A DNA stretch of 64,000 nucleotides from JANXQG01 sp963775975 (GTDB lineage: Bacteria; Planctomycetota; Planctomycetia; Pirellulales; Thermoguttaceae), in contig CAVZKX010000002.1 in assembly GCA_963775975.1 (NCBI GenBank), positions 1,240,001-1,304,000 of the forward strand, written 5' to 3'. The notes under the pieces are model-generated. The model was not told the origin of the DNA. It did not search any database and worked only from the letters and a program-made list of their open reading frames with translations. Positions within the stretch are counted from its first letter, which is position 1, and every line of letters starts with the position of its first letter. The translations under genes and the position numbers were made by a program. This document shows, in pieces, positions 29,811 through 39,559 of this stretch.

Positions 29811-29982
29811 TGATTTCCGTAACTTGGACTTAACCATGCTCGCGACAGGTGGAGGAAAACAAACCGTAACTAATAGCGACAGTTCGTTTCACCATCAACC
29901 GCAAGCAATACAAACATATAAGTTTAACGGAGCAATCACCTTTTGCATACTCCTCCACAGGGGTGGTATGGAAAAAAACCAT

Positions 29983-30060
29983 GAAGACCTTAGAACTTAG
30001 GTCTTAGAGCTTAGTTCTGACCCTAGGTCTAAGACCTAAGAACTAAGTCCTAAGACCTAG
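29983..30060. repeat. Stutter palindrome of CTTAG/CTAAG words
   Basis: AGACCTTAGAACTTAGGTCT and its complementary run GGTCTAAGACCTAAGAACTA face each other about a short centre, upstream of the GTPase gene. This copy lies outside the phage-like segments. Confidence 0.75.
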
Positions 30061-30106
30061 CTCGCCTTTATTTGCTTTCCCATGCCGCTCCCGTCATTTA
30101 TCCTAT

Positions 30107-32017
30107 ATGGTAATGTCAACCGGCGACCTCACTCATCTCGAACTTCTAGCGGAAATCGACGCCTTAGCCCGGCGGCTAGGCGATTGGTCCCGTTCGGCCC
30201 CTGCTTGGCGTCCGGCCGAGACCTGCCAGGCAATCAACGACCGCCTCGCTGGCCGCCTCGATAGTCTCCGCATCCGTGTGGAGGCCCCGCTTGTTGTAGC
30301 AAGTTTGGGGGGTAGCGGAACTGGCAAAAGCTCCTTGATCAACGCCCTGGCTGGGGCGGAACTCGTCCGCACCGGCCGCGACCGCCCGACGACGCTCCGC
30401 CCTGCGATCATCTGCCGGCCCGGACTGACGCCCGAAAGACTGGGCATTGCGCCGGCGGAAGTCGATCTTGTCCAGCAGGACTTGCCCTCGCTGGCGAACC
30501 TGGTGCTCGTCGATTGCCCCGACCCGGATACGACGGACGGCGAAAACATTGAAGCCCGACGCGCAAGCGAGGTCGATATAAAAGCCCGAAGCGCAAGCGA
30601 GAGAGACCGCATTGCGAGCACAGAAGCCCGCCCACTCGCTAGCGCGTCGGGCTTGAATACCAACACGACGCTCGCGCGCCTTCGACGGATCCTGCCGTTC
30701 TGCGATGTCCTGATCGTCGTTACGACGCAACAGAAGTATCGCAGTGCCCGCGTGGCAGAGGAGTTGGCCGCCGCCGCGCCCGGAGCGAAGCTCGTCTTCG
30801 TGCAGACGCATGGTGATCGCGACACGGACATCCGCGACGACTGGCGGCGCTGCCTTGTGGGGCAGGTTTCCAACCTGCCGGGTAATCGGCAGATTGGAAA
30901 TCTGCCCCACGAGCACATCTTCTTCGTCGATTCGATCGCCGCATTGGCCGACGCCCAGCAAGGCCGGGCGCCGCAGGGCGAGTTCGCCGGCTTGGTCGAT
31001 CTGCTCATGCGGCAATTCGCCGGCAGTGCGGCGGCACGGATTCGCCGCGATAATTTTCTCGATTTGGCGGCCCAAGCATTGGAAAGCTGCCGACGACGAT
31101 TGGACGACGCGATGCCCGCGGTCCGCAATGTCGAAGCGGCAATCGAACACGAGCGCGCCGAGTTATCTTCCACTTTGGCCGCCGAGATTCGCACGGAGCT
31201 TCTCGCGGCGCGGCGGCCATGGGAGAACCGTTTGCTCACGGAGGTCGCGTCGCGGTGGGGCTTCAGTCCCTTCTCGCTCGTGCTGCGGCTTTATCAAGGA
31301 CTCGGCGGCCTGCTTTCCGGCGCGTTGCTCTATCGCGCGCGGACGCCCGCTCAGCTTGCCTTGTGGGGCGCGGTCGAAGGAGCGAGGACTTGGCAGAAGC
31401 ATCGCAGCAACCGCACCTTGCAAGATCGGCCAAGCCGCGCCGCGGCCGCCGGCTTTGACAATACGCAACTTCGCCGCGCCGCGCTCGTGCTGGAAGGCTA
31501 CGCGGCCGAGGCCGGCCTGCCTAAATCGGCCGCGTCTCCCGCGACGCTTGAGGCGGAAGCCGAGAAGGCGGGCGTCAACCTCTCCGCGCGGCTCTCGCAA
31601 GACCTCGACGCGTTGATCGCCAAACAGGCCGCGCGGCACACCGGCTGGTTCACCCACGCCTTCTACGAAACGCTCTTGCTGGCGATGGTGGGCTTCCTGC
31701 TCTTTTTACTTGGCAAGAACTTCTTCTACGACTCGTGGTGGTCCGGCAATCAAACGGCGAGGTGGGGCCTGGACATGTACCTTGTCTCGGCCTTCTGGCT
31801 CGTCCTTTGGTGCTTTGTGCTCTTATGGCTCTTCACGCGGCGCTTGCGCAGCGGCTTGACGCAGGCCATCGCGAGGCTGGGCGAAAACTGGAGCGGCACC
31901 ACCGCCGCATCGGGCATTTTCTCCCACCTCGAAGAAGGTTGCCGCCGCGCCGGCGAGTTTCGCCGGGAATTAGAATTGCTGGAAGGTGAAGTCGAGGGGT
32001 TGCGCGGGAAACTCTGA
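30107..32017 (+). CDS. Membrane-associated GTPase with two palindromic-element inserts
   Basis: 636 residues. The P-loop is GGSGTGKSSLINAL, the G3 region DCPDPDT, and a degenerate G4 is seen in FVQTHGD. A long helical middle is followed by two transmembrane helices near the end (LLLAMVGFLLFLLGKNFFYD and SAFWLVLWCFVLLWLF) and a cytoplasmic coiled tail. The layout recalls dynamin-like or YfjP-type GTPases acting at the membrane. Between G3 and G4, codons 149-183 come from one element family, and codons 251-268 (VGQVSNLPGNRQIGNLPH) from another, both in frame. That two inserts leave the frame open suggests the protein tolerates them. Confidence 0.82.
   Translation: MVMSTGDLTHLELLAEIDALARRLGDWSRSAPAWRPAETCQAINDRLAGRLDSLRIRVEAPLVVASLGGSGTGKSSLINALAGAELVRTGRDRPTTLRPAIICRPGLTPERLGIAPAEVDLVQQDLPSLANLVLVDCPDPDTTDGENIEARRASEVDIKARSASERDRIASTEARPLASASGLNTNTTLARLRRILPFCDVLIVVTTQQKYRSARVAEELAAAAPGAKLVFVQTHGDRDTDIRDDWRRCLVGQVSNLPGNRQIGNLPHEHIFFVDSIAALADAQQGRAPQGEFAGLVDLLMRQFAGSAAARIRRDNFLDLAAQALESCRRRLDDAMPAVRNVEAAIEHERAELSSTLAAEIRTELLAARRPWENRLLTEVASRWGFSPFSLVLRLYQGLGGLLSGALLYRARTPAQLALWGAVEGARTWQKHRSNRTLQDRPSRAAAAGFDNTQLRRAALVLEGYAAEAGLPKSAASPATLEAEAEKAGVNLSARLSQDLDALIAKQAARHTGWFTHAFYETLLLAMVGFLLFLLGKNFFYDSWWSGNQTARWGLDMYLVSAFWLVLWCFVLLWLFTRRLRSGLTQAIARLGENWSGTTAASGIFSHLEEGCRRAGEFRRELELLEGEVEGLRGKL
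30552..30654. repeat. AAGCCCGACGCGCAAGCGAG-family palindromic element, doubled, in frame in the GTPase
   Basis: Two left arms (30552 and 30582) and one right arm ending CGGGCTT at 30654. Translated as IEARRASEVDIKARSASE and onward. Other copies: 17404-17430 (half), 43755-43811, 45329-45385, 59648-59733, 63411-63487. Confidence 0.85.
30857..30910. repeat. 54-bp palindromic element, GTGGGGCAG family, in frame in the GTPase
   Basis: 23-base arms with an 8-base loop; read in the same phase as the glycosyltransferase copy, giving VGQVSNLPGNRQIGNLPH. Confidence 0.92.
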
Positions 32018-32062
32018 CGGTGAGACAAAACCGATAGTTACTTTGCTTGAATGCGCTGCCAT

Positions 32063-32602
32063 TTATTCTCGCGATGATCCAGTCTGTGGAATCACATATT
32101 CTTCGATCATTTTACCAAGATCTTCCCCTGAGTCACCGAGCAAGCGGTCGTATAGCTTATTTTTCTCCGACCTTTCCAAATTCGTTGACGCATAGACGAG
32201 AACCTCGTAAAGCTTAACTTTCCGTTCATCCGAAAGCTCGCGACAGAGATATGTAATTGCGCTCGGAAGCACGCCGCCAGATTGTGTGTTGCAGGCGCGT
32301 CCCGTACCTCCGAACAAGAAGCAGTTGTACTCGGTGCCAAGATAGTCCCAGTTGTGTTTCAATATCTCAGGATGCTTCGTCGCGACGAATTCCTCCAAAG
32401 GACTTTTTGCGTAAGAAGTCGTCAAGCTGCGGCCGAACAAAGTCAAATCCACTCGAGTCGATCCCGTGAATTCACATACGCGCGTTATTCGATCTATCAT
32501 TGCAACAAGGCACACCAAGGCAAGAACGGGCAAGCCCAACAGCGCAACGGCTCTGATGGGTCGTTTCGATTTCACTTGCCCCTCTGCACGTTCAAACATC
32601 AC
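32063..32602 (-). CDS. Anchored protein of unknown function
   Basis: 179 residues. One transmembrane helix near the start (AVALLGLPVLALVCLVAMI), then an exported domain with cysteines (CEFTGSTRVDLTLFGRS, YNCFLFGGTGRACNTQSGG, ITYLCRELSDERKVKLYEVL). The cysteines could form disulphides. No family recognised. Base use is slightly less GC-rich than neighbours. Confidence 0.6.
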   Translation of the reverse strand: MMFERAEGQVKSKRPIRAVALLGLPVLALVCLVAMIDRITRVCEFTGSTRVDLTLFGRSLTTSYAKSPLEEFVATKHPEILKHNWDYLGTEYNCFLFGGTGRACNTQSGGVLPSAITYLCRELSDERKVKLYEVLVYASTNLERSEKNKLYDRLLGDSGEDLGKMIEEYVIPQTGSSRE

Positions 32603-32621
32603 TGATACTCGATCGAAGTCA

Positions 32622-33082
32622 CTACGCGATCCTGGTAATACCTAAAACGTCAAAAGGGTTGAACGCCGTGATCTCCCCAAACCGCCGGAAGTCGCCATCG
32701 TTGAAGGTTAACAGGCTTGGAACGCCATGGACGATCATCATCGCGACAAGCCGGGCGTCGTGCGCCGGCTTTCCGATGACCTCGTACCTGCCAATCAATC
32801 CCTCCCATATTGAGAAGACTTGCGGGGTTTCCGGAAGAAGCTGAAAGACGTTCTGGTGCTCGCAATCTCCGTTTGAGCATCTTGCGACGTTATCCCGAGG
32901 CCGTTGGCGGTGATCGGCCGAGTGCATACTACGTACATTTCATAAAGGCTCTGGGGAGCGATTGCAATAGTCTCGCGGTTACGGCTCCTCAATTCATCGA
33001 CTGCGTCCAACGCGGGCTGCCGATGCGGATGCCGCGGCTGCGTGAGACGCAGGAGGATGTTGGAGTCAACGAGGATCATCAA
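32622..33082 (-). CDS. PIN-domain (VapC-like) toxin, one frame break
   Basis: MMILVDSNILLRLTQPRHPH carries the first PIN aspartate, and IAIAPQSLYEMYVVCTRP the second acidic region. The frame is lost near 32880 and resumes as VFQLLPETPQVFSIWEGLIG, HDARLVAMMIVHGV and LLTFNDGDFRRFGEI, the C-terminal half with the remaining acidic residues. Joined it is about 150 residues, normal for VapC. It overlaps the antitoxin gene upstream. Confidence 0.75.
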
Positions 33083-33287
33083 GAGTCCCGCTATAAATGC
33101 TCTCTCGGCTGTCGTCTACAAAGTGATCCACTGGCTTGTGGCTATCGACCCAATCATGAAACTTCTTGAGCCACGGGTCGTCAGCAACGCGTTCTCCTTC
33201 ATTGAAAACGACAACTCGCACATCGCGCCCCCGAAAATCATTCTGCGCGACGACATCCTCCCATTTTCCCTCAATAATCTCCGCCAT
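33066..33287 (-). CDS. VapB-like antitoxin
   Basis: 73 residues from ATG 33287 (MAEIIEGKWEDVVAQNDFRG, RDVRVVVFNEGERV). The start resembles SpoVT/AbrB-type antitoxins, with a longer acidic C-terminus to bind the toxin. It overlaps the following PIN gene by 17 bases. Confidence 0.6.
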   Translation of the reverse strand: MAEIIEGKWEDVVAQNDFRGRDVRVVVFNEGERVADDPWLKKFHDWVDSHKPVDHFVDDSRESIYSGTLDDPR

Positions 33288-33339
33288 TTTGTACCTCATT
33301 ATTTAGTTACCACAGAAATTATATCTTGTCGTTCGGCCG

Positions 33340-35930
33340 TTAGCTAGTTTTATGCCGTCCCCCTCCCGGCCGCCTCTCTGCCGTCGCTTGATACGGGTCC
33401 TCCGGCCAAGCGTGCTTGGGATAGCGCCGCTTGAGATCCTTGCGAACCTGGTGATACGTCGTTCGCCAAAAGCTGCCCAGGTCGTCGGTCACTTGTTGCG
33501 TCCGATGATTGGGCGCGAGCAGATGCAGAAGCACCGGCACGCGGCGGCCGGCCACGCGCGGCGTCTCCAACATGCCGAAGATCTCTTGTATCCGCACCGC
33601 CAGCACGGGCGGCTTGCCTGGCTCGTAGTTGAGCTTGATGCGGCTGCCGCTGGGCACTTCAAGCCGCTCCGGCGCTTCGCGCGCGAGGGCCTGTTGCTGC
33701 TGGGGCGTCAACAGGCCTTGCAGATGCCCGAGCCACGGCGCCTTTCGCAACTCGTCGAGCGAGCGGCAGCCGCGGCAAACTTGCGGCAAGATTGTTTTGA
33801 TGGCCTCCGCATCGAAACTCGGCAATTCTAGCTCCGGCATCCAGACGGCAAGGCAGCGAACGCGGTTGACATAGCCGCCGATCTCCTCGTCGTCCCACGG
33901 AAAAACTTCGTCGAATCGCTCAGCAGCGGCGGCGGCAAGTATCGCGGCCGTCTCCTCGCCGTCGGGCAGCGGCGCGGGGCTTTCTTCCAATAACAAGTCT
34001 TCCCAATAGACGCGACGGCGAGCACTCACGCGCCCAGCCGCCGCGTCGAACTCGACTTCCGTCCGAACCGCGAGCCGATCGGCTGGCAGCCAGTCGCGCT
34101 CGACCGCCGACGCCAGCCGGACGAGCGCCTCCGATTCGCCACGATCGACATCTACCGCGAGAAACAGCGCGGCATCGCGGACCGCGCTCGAATCGGCCAC
34201 ACGCACGCCGCGTCCGCCGACCATTTTTCCAAAACGGCTGCCCGGCCCGCTGCGGCGGACGAGCCGATCGGGAAAGGCGGCCAACAGTGCCCGGCGAATT
34301 GCGCATTCGTCGCCTGTAGGGAACGGCCTCCGTGCCGTTCCGTTTCCGTCGGAACGCCGCGAAGTGCGTTCCCTACAGATGCGCCGCGCAACTCCCGCAA
34401 CAACTGATCGCGGACGTGCAGCACATACTGCGCCGTGCCGCGATGGATTCGCCCGACTGCGGAATCCATGTGACCCGACGCTTCAAATTCTTCCAACGCC
34501 GCAACGCGGTCCGAGATATCGCAATTCGAACTTCCGGCTGCCGCACGGCGCGAAGGCGGCGCATCGTCGCCACGGCCGAACGGATCGCGCTCGCTCAAAA
34601 GCGCCGCCGCCAATGCGACTGCCGGCGCTTGCCCAAGCCGTTGTCCTTCAATCAGCATCCGCCCAAGCCTCGGACTAACCGGCAGCCGGGCCATCGCGCG
34701 GCCGACCTCGGTGACGTTTCCTTCGGCGTCGATGGCACCTAGAAGCTTGAGCAGCGCATCGGCCTGTTCGCGTGCCGCGGTGGGCGGCGCCTCGAACCAC
34801 GGAAATGCCGCCGGATCGCGCTCGCCCCACACGCGCAACTCCAACATCGGCCCGGCCAAATCGAGGCGGCGGATTTCCGGCTCCTCGGCCGCCGGCCGCT
34901 GGCGATGTGTTCGCTCGGCCCAAAGCCGCAAACAAACGCCGGGCTGCGTCCGTCCGGCGCGGCCCGCGCGCTGGTCGGCCGACGCTTGCGAAATCGGCAC
35001 AAGCCGCAAGCGGTCCATGCCGACGTGCGGATCGAAGCTGAGCGACCGCGCCAGTCCGGTATCGACGACCGCGGTCACGCCTTCGATCGTCAGCGACGTT
35101 TCCGCCACGTTCGTCGAGAGCACGATCTTGCGGCGGCCAATCGGCCCCAACACTTCGTCTTGCTTCTCGGCCGGCAGATCGCCAAAGAGTTGCAGCACCG
35201 CCACGTTCCGCGCCTCGGCCAACCCTTCAAGCCGCCGGGCGGTCTGGCGGATTTCGCCCACGCCCGGCAGAAAGACGAGCACGTCGCCCGGTGTGCGGTC
35301 GAGAATCTGCGTCACCGCATCAGCCGTCCGCTCGGCGAGTGGACGACTTTGCACATCTTCAAGGTAACTAATATCAACGGGATGCAACCGCCCGCGGCTT
35401 TCTACGGTAGGGCATCCGCCCAGCCAGCGGGCGATTGGTTCGGCTTCCAACGTGGCCGACATGACGACGATCTTTAGCTCCGGGCGGACTGTCTCTTGCA
35501 CCCGCCGAGCCATCGCCAGTGCCAAATCGCTATTGAGGCTCCGCTCGTGGAACTCGTCGAACACGACCGCCGCCACTTTCTCCAGGAACGGATCGTCTTG
35601 CAGCATCCGCGAGAAAATGCCCTCGGTGACCACCTGGATTCGCGTCTCACGGCCCATGCAGCGGTCGAAGCGGACCTGGTAGCCGACTTCGCCGCCCAGC
35701 GGCACGTTCCGCTCGAAAGCAATCCGCCGCGCGCAGGCCCGCGCGGTAATCCGCCGCGGCTGAAGCACGACCACCGCGCCGTTGCCCTCCACCACTTTAT
35801 CCAGCACCGCCGGCGGCACGCGGGTCGTCTTGCCGGCCCCGGTCGGCGCGCGGAGCACAACGGCGTTTGCCGTGCGCAGCGCCGCCACGATTTGCGGCAT
35901 GACTTCGTCGATGGGAAGAGGAAGCAACAT
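33340..35930 (-). CDS. hrpB: ATP-dependent helicase HrpB, frame broken by a palindromic element
   Basis: DEAH-family helicase. Motifs: APTGAGKTTRVP, QPRRITARACARRIA, DEFHERSLN (HrpB form of DEAH), VMSATLEAEPIARWLGG, STNVAETSLTIEGV and QRAGRAGRTQPG. The C-terminal HrpB-specific end is intact (VPVLLHLLAPNHRTQQVTDD, RRYPKHAWPEDPY). Between them the frame is lost at a 65-bp element (34314-34378). Deleting exactly those 65 bases gives RELRGACDECAIRRALLAAF in one frame. I place the start at ATG 35930. About 840 residues after repair; the role of HrpB is unclear, possibly RNA processing. Confidence 0.88.
34314..34378. repeat. 65-bp CTGTAGGGAACG-family element that breaks hrpB
   Basis: Bounded by CTGTAG and CTACAG, with inner inverted GGAACG/CGTTCC arms. 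Read on the minus strand it gives VGNALRGVP, the same peptide as the folC copy. 65 is not a multiple of three, and the downstream hrpB frame is off by that amount. Confidence 0.9.
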
Positions 35931-35996
35931 TGGCAGCCTGTAAGACACGAGCGAATCTGGATAAACGATTCCAAGCTCCTCGCACCGCGAGTTGAT

Positions 35997-36308
35997 CTAA
36001 ATGGCGTCTTTCAGCCTCTTACGCCAATATCCCGGCCGTCGCCGCCCGTGCGCGACGGCGATGATTTGGATTCGTTCATCGACGACGCGATAGACAACGA
36101 TATACGGATATCGTTTCAAGCGGTAGAAGCGCGTACCGTGCAGATACCGGCCCCAAAGCAGCGGAGACCGCAGGATCGCCGCGCCTGCCCTGTCAAGTTC
36201 ATCAAGGAAGGCATCTGCGGCGGCGGGGCTGCGCTCAGTGTACCAACTGTGAGCATCCCGAGCGTCCTCGCGGGCGTCTGGATGGAACGCAAGCGGCAAA
36301 CTACTCAT
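35997..36308 (-). CDS. ParE/RelE family toxin
   Basis: 103 residues with the ParE pattern: LAFHPDAREDARDAHSWYTE, AADAFLDELDRAGAAILRSP, and the closing strands FYRLKRYPYIVVYRVVDER and IAVAHGRRRPGYWRKR. Such toxins poison gyrase or cleave mRNA. Its start overlaps the antitoxin stop. Confidence 0.85.
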   Translation of the reverse strand: MSSLPLAFHPDAREDARDAHSWYTERSPAAADAFLDELDRAGAAILRSPLLWGRYLHGTRFYRLKRYPYIVVYRVVDERIQIIAVAHGRRRPGYWRKRLKDAI

Positions 36309-36534
36309 GTCGGCGGCCGCGTAACTCTTGCATTACGTCATCCCATGGGACAAGTTGCACTTCTCCTCGATCGATGCTTTCCAGGCGTCGCTTAATTTCG
36401 GCGTCCCACGCCGCGTCTGCCGCTTCGTCCGTCTGCTCGTCGAGACTGCTAATAAGCGAGGCCGCGATTTCGGCGCGCTCCGTCTCGGGAAGCGCCAATG
36501 CGGTTTGCAGGACCTGTTGAGATTGGGTAGTCAT
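36301..36534 (-). CDS. Addiction-module antitoxin
   Basis: 77 residues from ATG 36534. LQTALALPETERAEIAASLI followed by DAAWDAEIKRRLESIDRGEV is the well-known putative addiction module component family. It overlaps the ParE-like toxin by eight bases and its start overlaps the stop of the small ORF upstream. Confidence 0.85.
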   Translation of the reverse strand: MTTQSQQVLQTALALPETERAEIAASLISSLDEQTDEAADAAWDAEIKRRLESIDRGEVQLVPWDDVMQELRGRRHE

Positions 36535-36680
36535 GCGGTTCGTCCTCCTTTGAATGCCCAAAGAAGCAAGTGAACGACATCTCCAATATTCGTCACTAGC
36601 CAGACTGTTTCATTATATCGTGACTTAATGCCCTTGCCATCGGCGATGGCCTTTTGATATGAATCTGCCGCGAGAACCAT
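36531..36680 (-). CDS. Possible small ORF coupled to the antitoxin
   Basis: 49 residues (MVLAADSYQKAIADGKGIKS, then TVWLVTNIGDVVHLLLWAF). Its TGA overlaps the antitoxin ATG, which favours a real gene, and the sequence looks protein-like. No family recognised and the start is uncertain. Confidence 0.35.
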   Translation of the reverse strand: MVLAADSYQKAIADGKGIKSRYNETVWLVTNIGDVVHLLLWAFKGGRTA

Positions 36681-36682
36681 GT

Positions 36683-37105
36683 TCACTGTTTCGCTTCCGA
36701 GTCCGCCCTCTTCGTGAGCATTCTCTCGCGTTCCGTATACGCTGGCAAATCTCCGTGACGCACGCCGGCCAAAACTGTCCCGCTCTGCAGATCGTAGCAG
36801 AGAAGGCCGCAATCCTCTGCCAGAGCGACGATTTCAGGCGCGATCTCTTCCACGTCGCTCCAGCAAATGTTCATGATGCACATGTTTTCCGAGCAATTGA
36901 AGGCGCATGTCCATGGGCAGTCATCGAGTTCGTCTTCCGAGGCATCGTCGATCTGCGGATAGCGTTCGGTCAATAACTGTATAAACTTCACAACCGCATG
37001 ATTGGTGGGTATCGCCTCAACCTCCGCTCCAGCCGCATACTTCGACTGCGCCTCCCTGGCGCTGATGTTTTCGGTCTCATGCCATACTGCCAGATCGAAA
37101 CTCAT
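36683..37105 (-). CDS. Immunity-like protein of unknown function
   Basis: 140 residues starting MSFDLAVWHETENISAREAQ, a beginning I associate with immunity-like proteins near polymorphic toxins. It is Cys-containing (PWTCAFNCSENMCIMNICWS) and ends LPAYTERERMLTKRADSEAK. Coupled to the upstream gene by an ATGA overlap. Confidence 0.55.
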   Translation of the reverse strand: MSFDLAVWHETENISAREAQSKYAAGAEVEAIPTNHAVVKFIQLLTERYPQIDDASEDELDDCPWTCAFNCSENMCIMNICWSDVEEIAPEIVALAEDCGLLCYDLQSGTVLAGVRHGDLPAYTERERMLTKRADSEAKQ

Positions 37106-37795
37106 CGCCGGCCCCTTTCCTCTTTACTCAGGTCCACGAGCATCTCTAGCTGCTCCCTTCGCAATTTAATCATATTGGGATCAGTGCAACGCCTTTTTAC
37201 GTATTCGAGCATCGCGTCGCGCCCTTGCACCGCATACAGGGTGGCTGCGGCCTCGACGGCAAAAGTCACTTGGCGAATTCCCTAGAAACTTCCACTCAAT
37301 CGAACCGCTGGTGATTACGCGGACAACCTCATCAAGATTTCCATATTTCTCGAAGTACGGTATGCCGTAGTCGTCGACGCGCTGCAACGTACGCTGGAGA
37401 AGCGGTTCCAGTTCCGATTCGGCCTCCATCGCGTCGGCGTTGAATCTGCCCAAACCGGCAAGTTCTCCGTAATCGCCCTCGAAATCGTACGCATTGGCCA
37501 AGACATCGGCCTCCGTTTTCGGATCAGAGCGAAAAATCTCGGTGTGCCGCCTATACGTTTCCTCGTAGACGAGTCGCATCACCTCAGAAACGACATCGAA
37601 ACGCAGTCGAAAGCTCAAGCACAGCGAGACATTGTACCGAGCGTCGATTTTGCAGCGGATGCCATGCATTCCATCGGGGCTCTTCTTCGCATAGGTATCG
37701 CTGAATTCCTTCGACTGTTTGACGTATCCCATTTCCCCCAGGCGTGACTTCAATGCCGCCTCAAGTTCTCGTCGAAGTTTGCCGTATGCTGACAT
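37102..37795 (-). CDS. Protein of unknown function, one frame break; coupled to the immunity-like gene
   Basis: Starts MSAYGKLRRELEAALKSRLG and continues helical. Near 37270 the frame is lost after WKFLGNSPSDF and resumes one base over as VEAAATLYAVQGRDAMLEYV to REQLEMLVDLSKEERGRR, ending in a TGA that overlaps the next ATG. About 230 residues. The beginning resembles small proteins that interact with DNA-processing or toxin systems; not assigned. Confidence 0.55.
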
Positions 37796-37888
37796 TTGCT
37801 TAATAGTCTACTTCTGGTCCATCCTTGTGGGCCGTAAGGGGAAGCAGCGATTTGATCGGTTCAGGGACCTCAGCCGCAACGCAACTTC

Positions 37889-38104
37889 CTACTGCTGCCC
37901 CGCCATCTGCATTAGTGAGCGAAGCGCGTCATTTACCGAATCGTCGGTCGGAAACGCGGCACGAATCTCCGGGGCGAGGAGCGCGAGATTCGTACCTTGA
38001 CGATATCGCTGCAAATGCTTGCCGCGAACGCCTCCCTTCAAGTCCGCGCTGTCGTATTCAGGACGAAGTTCGTCCTCGCGTCCGTGGTCATTATCCGTTT
38101 TCAT
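37889..38104 (-). CDS. Antitoxin-like protein, apparently without toxin
   Basis: 71 residues from ATG 38104. RPEYDSADLKGGVRGKHLQR followed by LLAPEIRAAFPTDDSVNDAL is typical of a widespread antitoxin-like family that usually accompanies a BrnT- or RelE-type toxin. No toxin gene adjoins on either side. Confidence 0.65.
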   Translation of the reverse strand: MKTDNDHGREDELRPEYDSADLKGGVRGKHLQRYRQGTNLALLAPEIRAAFPTDDSVNDALRSLMQMAGQQ

Positions 38105-38332
38105 AGATTGTTTAATCCTATTTCGCGCAAACGTGAAACTCAAGCGATATGCCGTTTAGCCAGGAACGGCTTCTTTTCCCCTCGAATTCGATGGGATTAA
38201 ACACTTGCGCATCGCGCCTAGACTAGACGATTTGCCATCGTGGCGTCAATCTGCCCTTGCCCGCTCGTCAGCTTTTTGCTACAAGCCTTGCGCCAAAATC
38301 TCATCCACTCCTCTTCTCCGAAAGCCGTCGCC

Positions 38333-39463
38333 ATGCGCGAGCCGTTTATCGCTTTCTTCATCTGCGCCGCACTGGCCCTCCCCGCCGCCGCCGAGCAGAC
38401 CTTTCCCTATACCGCCTACGTCACCGCCGACGAGGTCTTCGTCCGCAGCGGGCCGGGCGAAAACTACTACGCCACCGACAAGCTCAAAGCCGGGACTGCC
38501 GTCGAAGTCTATCGCCACGATCCGGGCGGGTGGTACGCCATCCGCCCGCCGAAAGACAGCTTTTCTTGGGTCTCCAGCCGACACCTGCAACTGGACGGCA
38601 AAAACCTGGCCACCGTGACCGACGAGCGGGTCGCCTCGCGCGTCGGCAGCCGGCTGAGCGACGTCCGCGACATTATTCAAGTTCGCTTGCACAAAGGCGA
38701 AACGGTCGAAATCATCGAGCCGCACGGCCGCGAATTGAACAACCGCGAATTGAATGGCAGCCCCGCGCCGCCGTGGTACAAGATCGCGCCGCCGCCGGGC
38801 GAGTTCCGCTGGGTCTCCGGCCGTTTCGTCGATCGGGATTACAAAACGGACGGTGTGCGGCGGACATCATCAGAAGGCAATCGCGCGGACAAGTGGCAAG
38901 GCGATCGCGCGCCGCCGGCCGGCGCGGCGACTGAGCCCTTCCAACGGCAACTCGACCAGATCGACCTGGAGCTTTCGGCGATGATCGTCGAGGACCCGAA
39001 CTTCTGGGACGTGGGCGCGCTGAAGCAGCGCACCGAGACGCTCTTCAACCAATCGGAGACTGCTTCCGAGCAGGGTCGCGCCCGGATGCTCTTGAGCAAG
39101 ATCACGCGCTTCGAGGACATCAAGCGCCGCAAGCAGGCCCTGGCGGCTGTGCGGCCGGAGCTCGCGCAGCCCGACCCGCTGCCGATGACGCATCTGCCGC
39201 CGGACGAGGGCGACGGCCGCTTCGACGCCGCCGGCCAATTGATCCGCGTGCCCAATCCCAAGCCCGGCGGCCCGCAATACGCGATCTTGGACGCCAACGG
39301 CAACATGCGCTGCTACGTCTCGCCCGCGCCGGGCGTGAACCTGCGAAGCTACGTCGGCCGGCAGGTCGGCGTGACCGGCATCCGCGGCTACATCCCCGAC
39401 GAGCGCGCCACGCACATCATGGCCCGGCATGTGAGTGTGGTGGACGGGACGACGGTGAAGTAG
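38333..39463 (+). CDS. Secreted bacterial SH3-domain protein
   Basis: 376 residues from ATG 38333. A signal peptide (REPFIAFFICAALALPAAAE) is followed by SH3b repeats: AYVTADEVFVRSGPGENYYA with VEVYRHDPGGWYAIRPP, then VQVRLHKGETVEII-like strands and WYKIAPPPGEFRWVSGRFVD. A helical region (about 205-280) and a final beta domain (YVSPAPGVNLRSYVGRQVGV) complete it. SH3b domains bind peptidoglycan or proteins outside the cytoplasm. Decayed copies of its 3' end occur at 40412-40468 and 41458-41557. Confidence 0.75.
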   Translation: MREPFIAFFICAALALPAAAEQTFPYTAYVTADEVFVRSGPGENYYATDKLKAGTAVEVYRHDPGGWYAIRPPKDSFSWVSSRHLQLDGKNLATVTDERVASRVGSRLSDVRDIIQVRLHKGETVEIIEPHGRELNNRELNGSPAPPWYKIAPPPGEFRWVSGRFVDRDYKTDGVRRTSSEGNRADKWQGDRAPPAGAATEPFQRQLDQIDLELSAMIVEDPNFWDVGALKQRTETLFNQSETASEQGRARMLLSKITRFEDIKRRKQALAAVRPELAQPDPLPMTHLPPDEGDGRFDAAGQLIRVPNPKPGGPQYAILDANGNMRCYVSPAPGVNLRSYVGRQVGVTGIRGYIPDERATHIMARHVSVVDGTTVK

Positions 39464-39559
39464 TGGGAAGTGGAGAGTGGAGAGTGGAGAGTAGGGTGGG
39501 TCAAGCTCGCCCAAGCGAGCGCAGACCCACCGCAGTTAAATCCGAAGCAACAAATCACA

